Assembly: GCA_001563325.1 (NCBI GenBank)
Contig: LRSK01000048.1
Span: 1 to 23,214 of the forward strand
Direction of reading: 5' to 3'
From: Candidatus Thorarchaeota archaeon SMTZ1-83
GTDB taxonomy: Archaea; Asgardarchaeota; Thorarchaeia; Thorarchaeales; Thorarchaeaceae
Length of the DNA stretch: 23,214 bases
The notes below the pieces were generated by a model. It was not told where the DNA came from. It was given only the letters and a program-made list of their open reading frames with translations, and did no database searches. The position numbers and the translations under genes were made by a program. Each line of letters starts with the position of its first letter. Positions within the stretch are counted from its first letter, which is position 1. Shown in pieces: positions 21,595-23,214 of the stretch.

Positions 21595-23074
21595 TGTCAA
21601 GACTCTTTAGAAATGTCCCTTTCTTAACTTAATAGAAATGTCCCTTTTTGGTGAACCGGTAACTACCAGTTCTTTTCCCTCCTTCTTGATGGATTCTTCT
21701 TGACCATAGATCTTGTCGTACGGTCTTATCCTGAATTTCCTCCATGGATGATCCTTCGGCGGTATGTATTTCCTCTGTACCTTCTTGGCTCTCCTCTGAG
21801 CTGGCCTTACCATCAGCTCTGGAGGAATCTGTCGGTACTTGAGATATGTCCCGTTCTTCCTTATACGTACAGATCCGTCTAATCTGTCCTCTACCGTGAC
21901 TGTTTTTGTCCTTCTATGAACACTCTCTAGCTGATAGAATCTGTTGTTATGCCTTATTACTCCATCATTTCCAATCTTCCTCTCCGTCTTCATGCACAAT
22001 ATCCTCTTTAGCTCTTCCTTCCCTGGTGCTTTCCTGTGTAAGTCTCCCTCCTTTGCCGGTAAAATGCTGAACCTTTCACTATATGTAGGGAGATATCCCT
22101 CCAGAAACTCATTCGCTTCATCTGGGCTCTCTATACCTGCTAATCTCATCTCCTTGATAAGTCGGTCCTGTCCATACGGACCCTGTGGGGAACGTCCCAA
22201 ACAGCCTCTCTATCCTTCCCTTTGCCTGTGGTGAACCAGCGTAGATCATTATCACTCCCAACTCCTTCATCGCTCTCTCAAATTGACTCATTGATTCCTC
22301 TCCCCTTAGCTGCTCCTCTATACTCTGCTTCTTTGGTGATTTATAGGTGGTATGCTTATCAAGATAGACGCTCTGGGGTATCCCATATTTCTTGATGTAC
22401 CGCAGAAAACTGTCCATTGCAGGCATTGTACCTTCGTAGGGATAAAACCTCCCATATACGATCCCAGTAGCATCATCTATATACCCCATCAGCACTAACT
22501 CAGGTCCTCTCCCTTCCAACCAGTCATGATGTGAACCATCTATTTGCAACATCTCTCCAAAATAGTCCTTTCTCTGTCTCCATTCCTTATGCTTCTTCCT
22601 TCTACGCTGCCACTCCCACTCTCTTTCACTCCTTAACCACCTCCTCAACGTTTCGTGATCCACCTCTATCCCATCACGCTCAGAAAGCTTCTCACTCGCA
22701 AGTGTAGGCCCAAAATCTGGGTACTGCCCATGGTATAACTCCATTATCTTCGCTCTCACTTCCTCGGGTATCTTCCTGTTACTTCTTCGCCCCCTCAACC
22801 TGTGGATGATCCCCTGCTCTCCCTCTTTCCTCACCCTCTCAACTATTCTCTTCGTCTGTCTGTAGGATATCCCTATTAACTCTGCTGCCTTCTTCTGGGT
22901 GATACACTTGCTTATCGCCTGTCTAACTATGTTAATCCTCCTTAACTCCTCTATACTCATCGTAATCGTCTCCTTCCGAGCCATAATGCCATCCTCCCTT
23001 CTGGACGACATCATACCTCTCCAAAGGGGACATTTCTATCGAGTCATAAGGGGACATTACCATTAAGTTACAAC
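21595..23074 (-). mobile_element. ISNCY-like insertion sequence, about 1.48 kb
   Basis: The element is bounded by 17-bp direct repeats and carries imperfect terminal inverted repeats. Each end has two copies of the motif AAATGTCCC-type sequence about 24-25 nt apart (21611-21619 and 21636-21644 at the left; complement at 23027-23035 and 23051-23059 at the right), a subterminal double site suited to transposase binding. It contains one transposase gene, now in two frames, whose last codons lie inside the left inverted repeat. The outer limits are inferred from the direct repeats. Confidence 0.8.
21607..22984 (-). pseudogene. ISNCY-type DDE transposase, frameshifted
   Basis: The N-terminal part has a helix-turn-helix (KCITQKKAAELIGISYRQTK, then HRLRGRRSNRKIPEE) and an rve-type integrase core with the acidic triad in LQIDGSHHDW, YLDKHTTY and KGRIERLFG, all present in the first frame (22118-22984). 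The C-terminal part (RLIKEMRLAGIESPDEANEF to GHF, ending at 21607) is in a second frame. Family members read GTF-QDRL across the join; here about 19 extra bases (near 22163-22183, with ACAGG repeated 16 nt apart) shift the frame. I chose ATG 22984 behind AGGGAGG. Active full-length transposase is unlikely unless ribosomes shift frame here, but the inverted repeats are intact, so a relative elsewhere could still mobilise it. Confidence 0.85.
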
Positions 23075-23091
23075 AGGGGTTGGATCAAAAA
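23075..23091. repeat. 17-bp direct repeat flanking the IS, right copy
   Basis: This is the right partner of 21578-21594. It is followed at once by the inverted dispersed motif at 23096-23113. Confidence 0.7.
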
Positions 23092-23214
23092 CCAAAAAAG
23101 AGGGACAGCGACCCTGTCTGAAAACTGTCGTCCACATGACAGACGACATCTGGAGGGATGTTTGTGGAGGAGGGCTGAAACGGACCACTCGATCTACAAG
23201 CGGATGTGTAGCAA
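23092..23214. other. Right edge: inverted dispersed motif and unassigned sequence
   Basis: Positions 23096-23113 are an inverted 18-bp copy of the motif at 5213-5234/12063-12084. A plus-strand frame opens at ATG 23136 and runs off the window (MTDDIWRDVCGGGLKRT); it is too short to assign. Confidence 0.5.

Overview
The window reads as chromosomal DNA of a Gram-negative bacterium with an outer membrane. It encodes two outer-membrane beta-barrel candidates, a LolA-like periplasmic protein, a lipoprotein and an RND exporter. Shine-Dalgarno sites are strong (GGAGGTAAT recurs), and several promoters are close to TTGACA-N17-TATAAT. GC content looks intermediate. Thioferritin-type Dps-like protein, SlyD-like FKBPs and long intergenic dispersed repeats fit an uncultivated lineage, but nothing here fixes the taxon.

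Positions 1-3251 (minus strand) look like one operon behind a consensus promoter at 3223-3251: SlyD-like FKBP, an unusual ATP-cone protein, a second SlyD-like FKBP, a C-terminally cut-off PEBP-family protein, and a KamA-type radical SAM enzyme that runs off the left edge. After a gene-poor stretch comes a secreted beta-barrel-like protein (3674-4288). An ABC-2 exporter (ATPase and permease, minus) is divergent from an MFS transporter (plus, own promoter). A ZIP-type metal transporter follows at 9252-10013 with a long structured leader.

Positions 10258-11818 form a peroxide/iron locus on the minus strand: a PerR-type regulator with every metal ligand in register, a possible 56-residue ORF, a thioferritin-type Dps-like protein, and a cytochrome b5-like heme protein behind a partial terminator. 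glnS (plus) follows.

Positions 13924-19396 (minus) hold a compact envelope-export operon: a broken TetR gene behind a perfect 15-bp operator-like palindrome, then a LolA-like protein, an outer-membrane barrel protein and an MMPL/RND transporter, with ATGA coupling between the LolA-like and barrel genes. Upstream lie a DUF4097-type lipoprotein with GNG repeats and a second, intact TetR gene with a strong promoter and its own inverted repeat. An ISNCY-like insertion sequence with a frameshifted transposase sits immediately upstream of that promoter, flanked by 17-bp direct repeats.

The gene-poor gaps at 4289-5233, 8434-9251 and 11783-12144 share mosaic repeat modules, including 69 bp with one mismatch, and a motif (TGGTCGCTGTCCCTC) that recurs beside the IS. 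No tRNA, rRNA or CRISPR array was seen.
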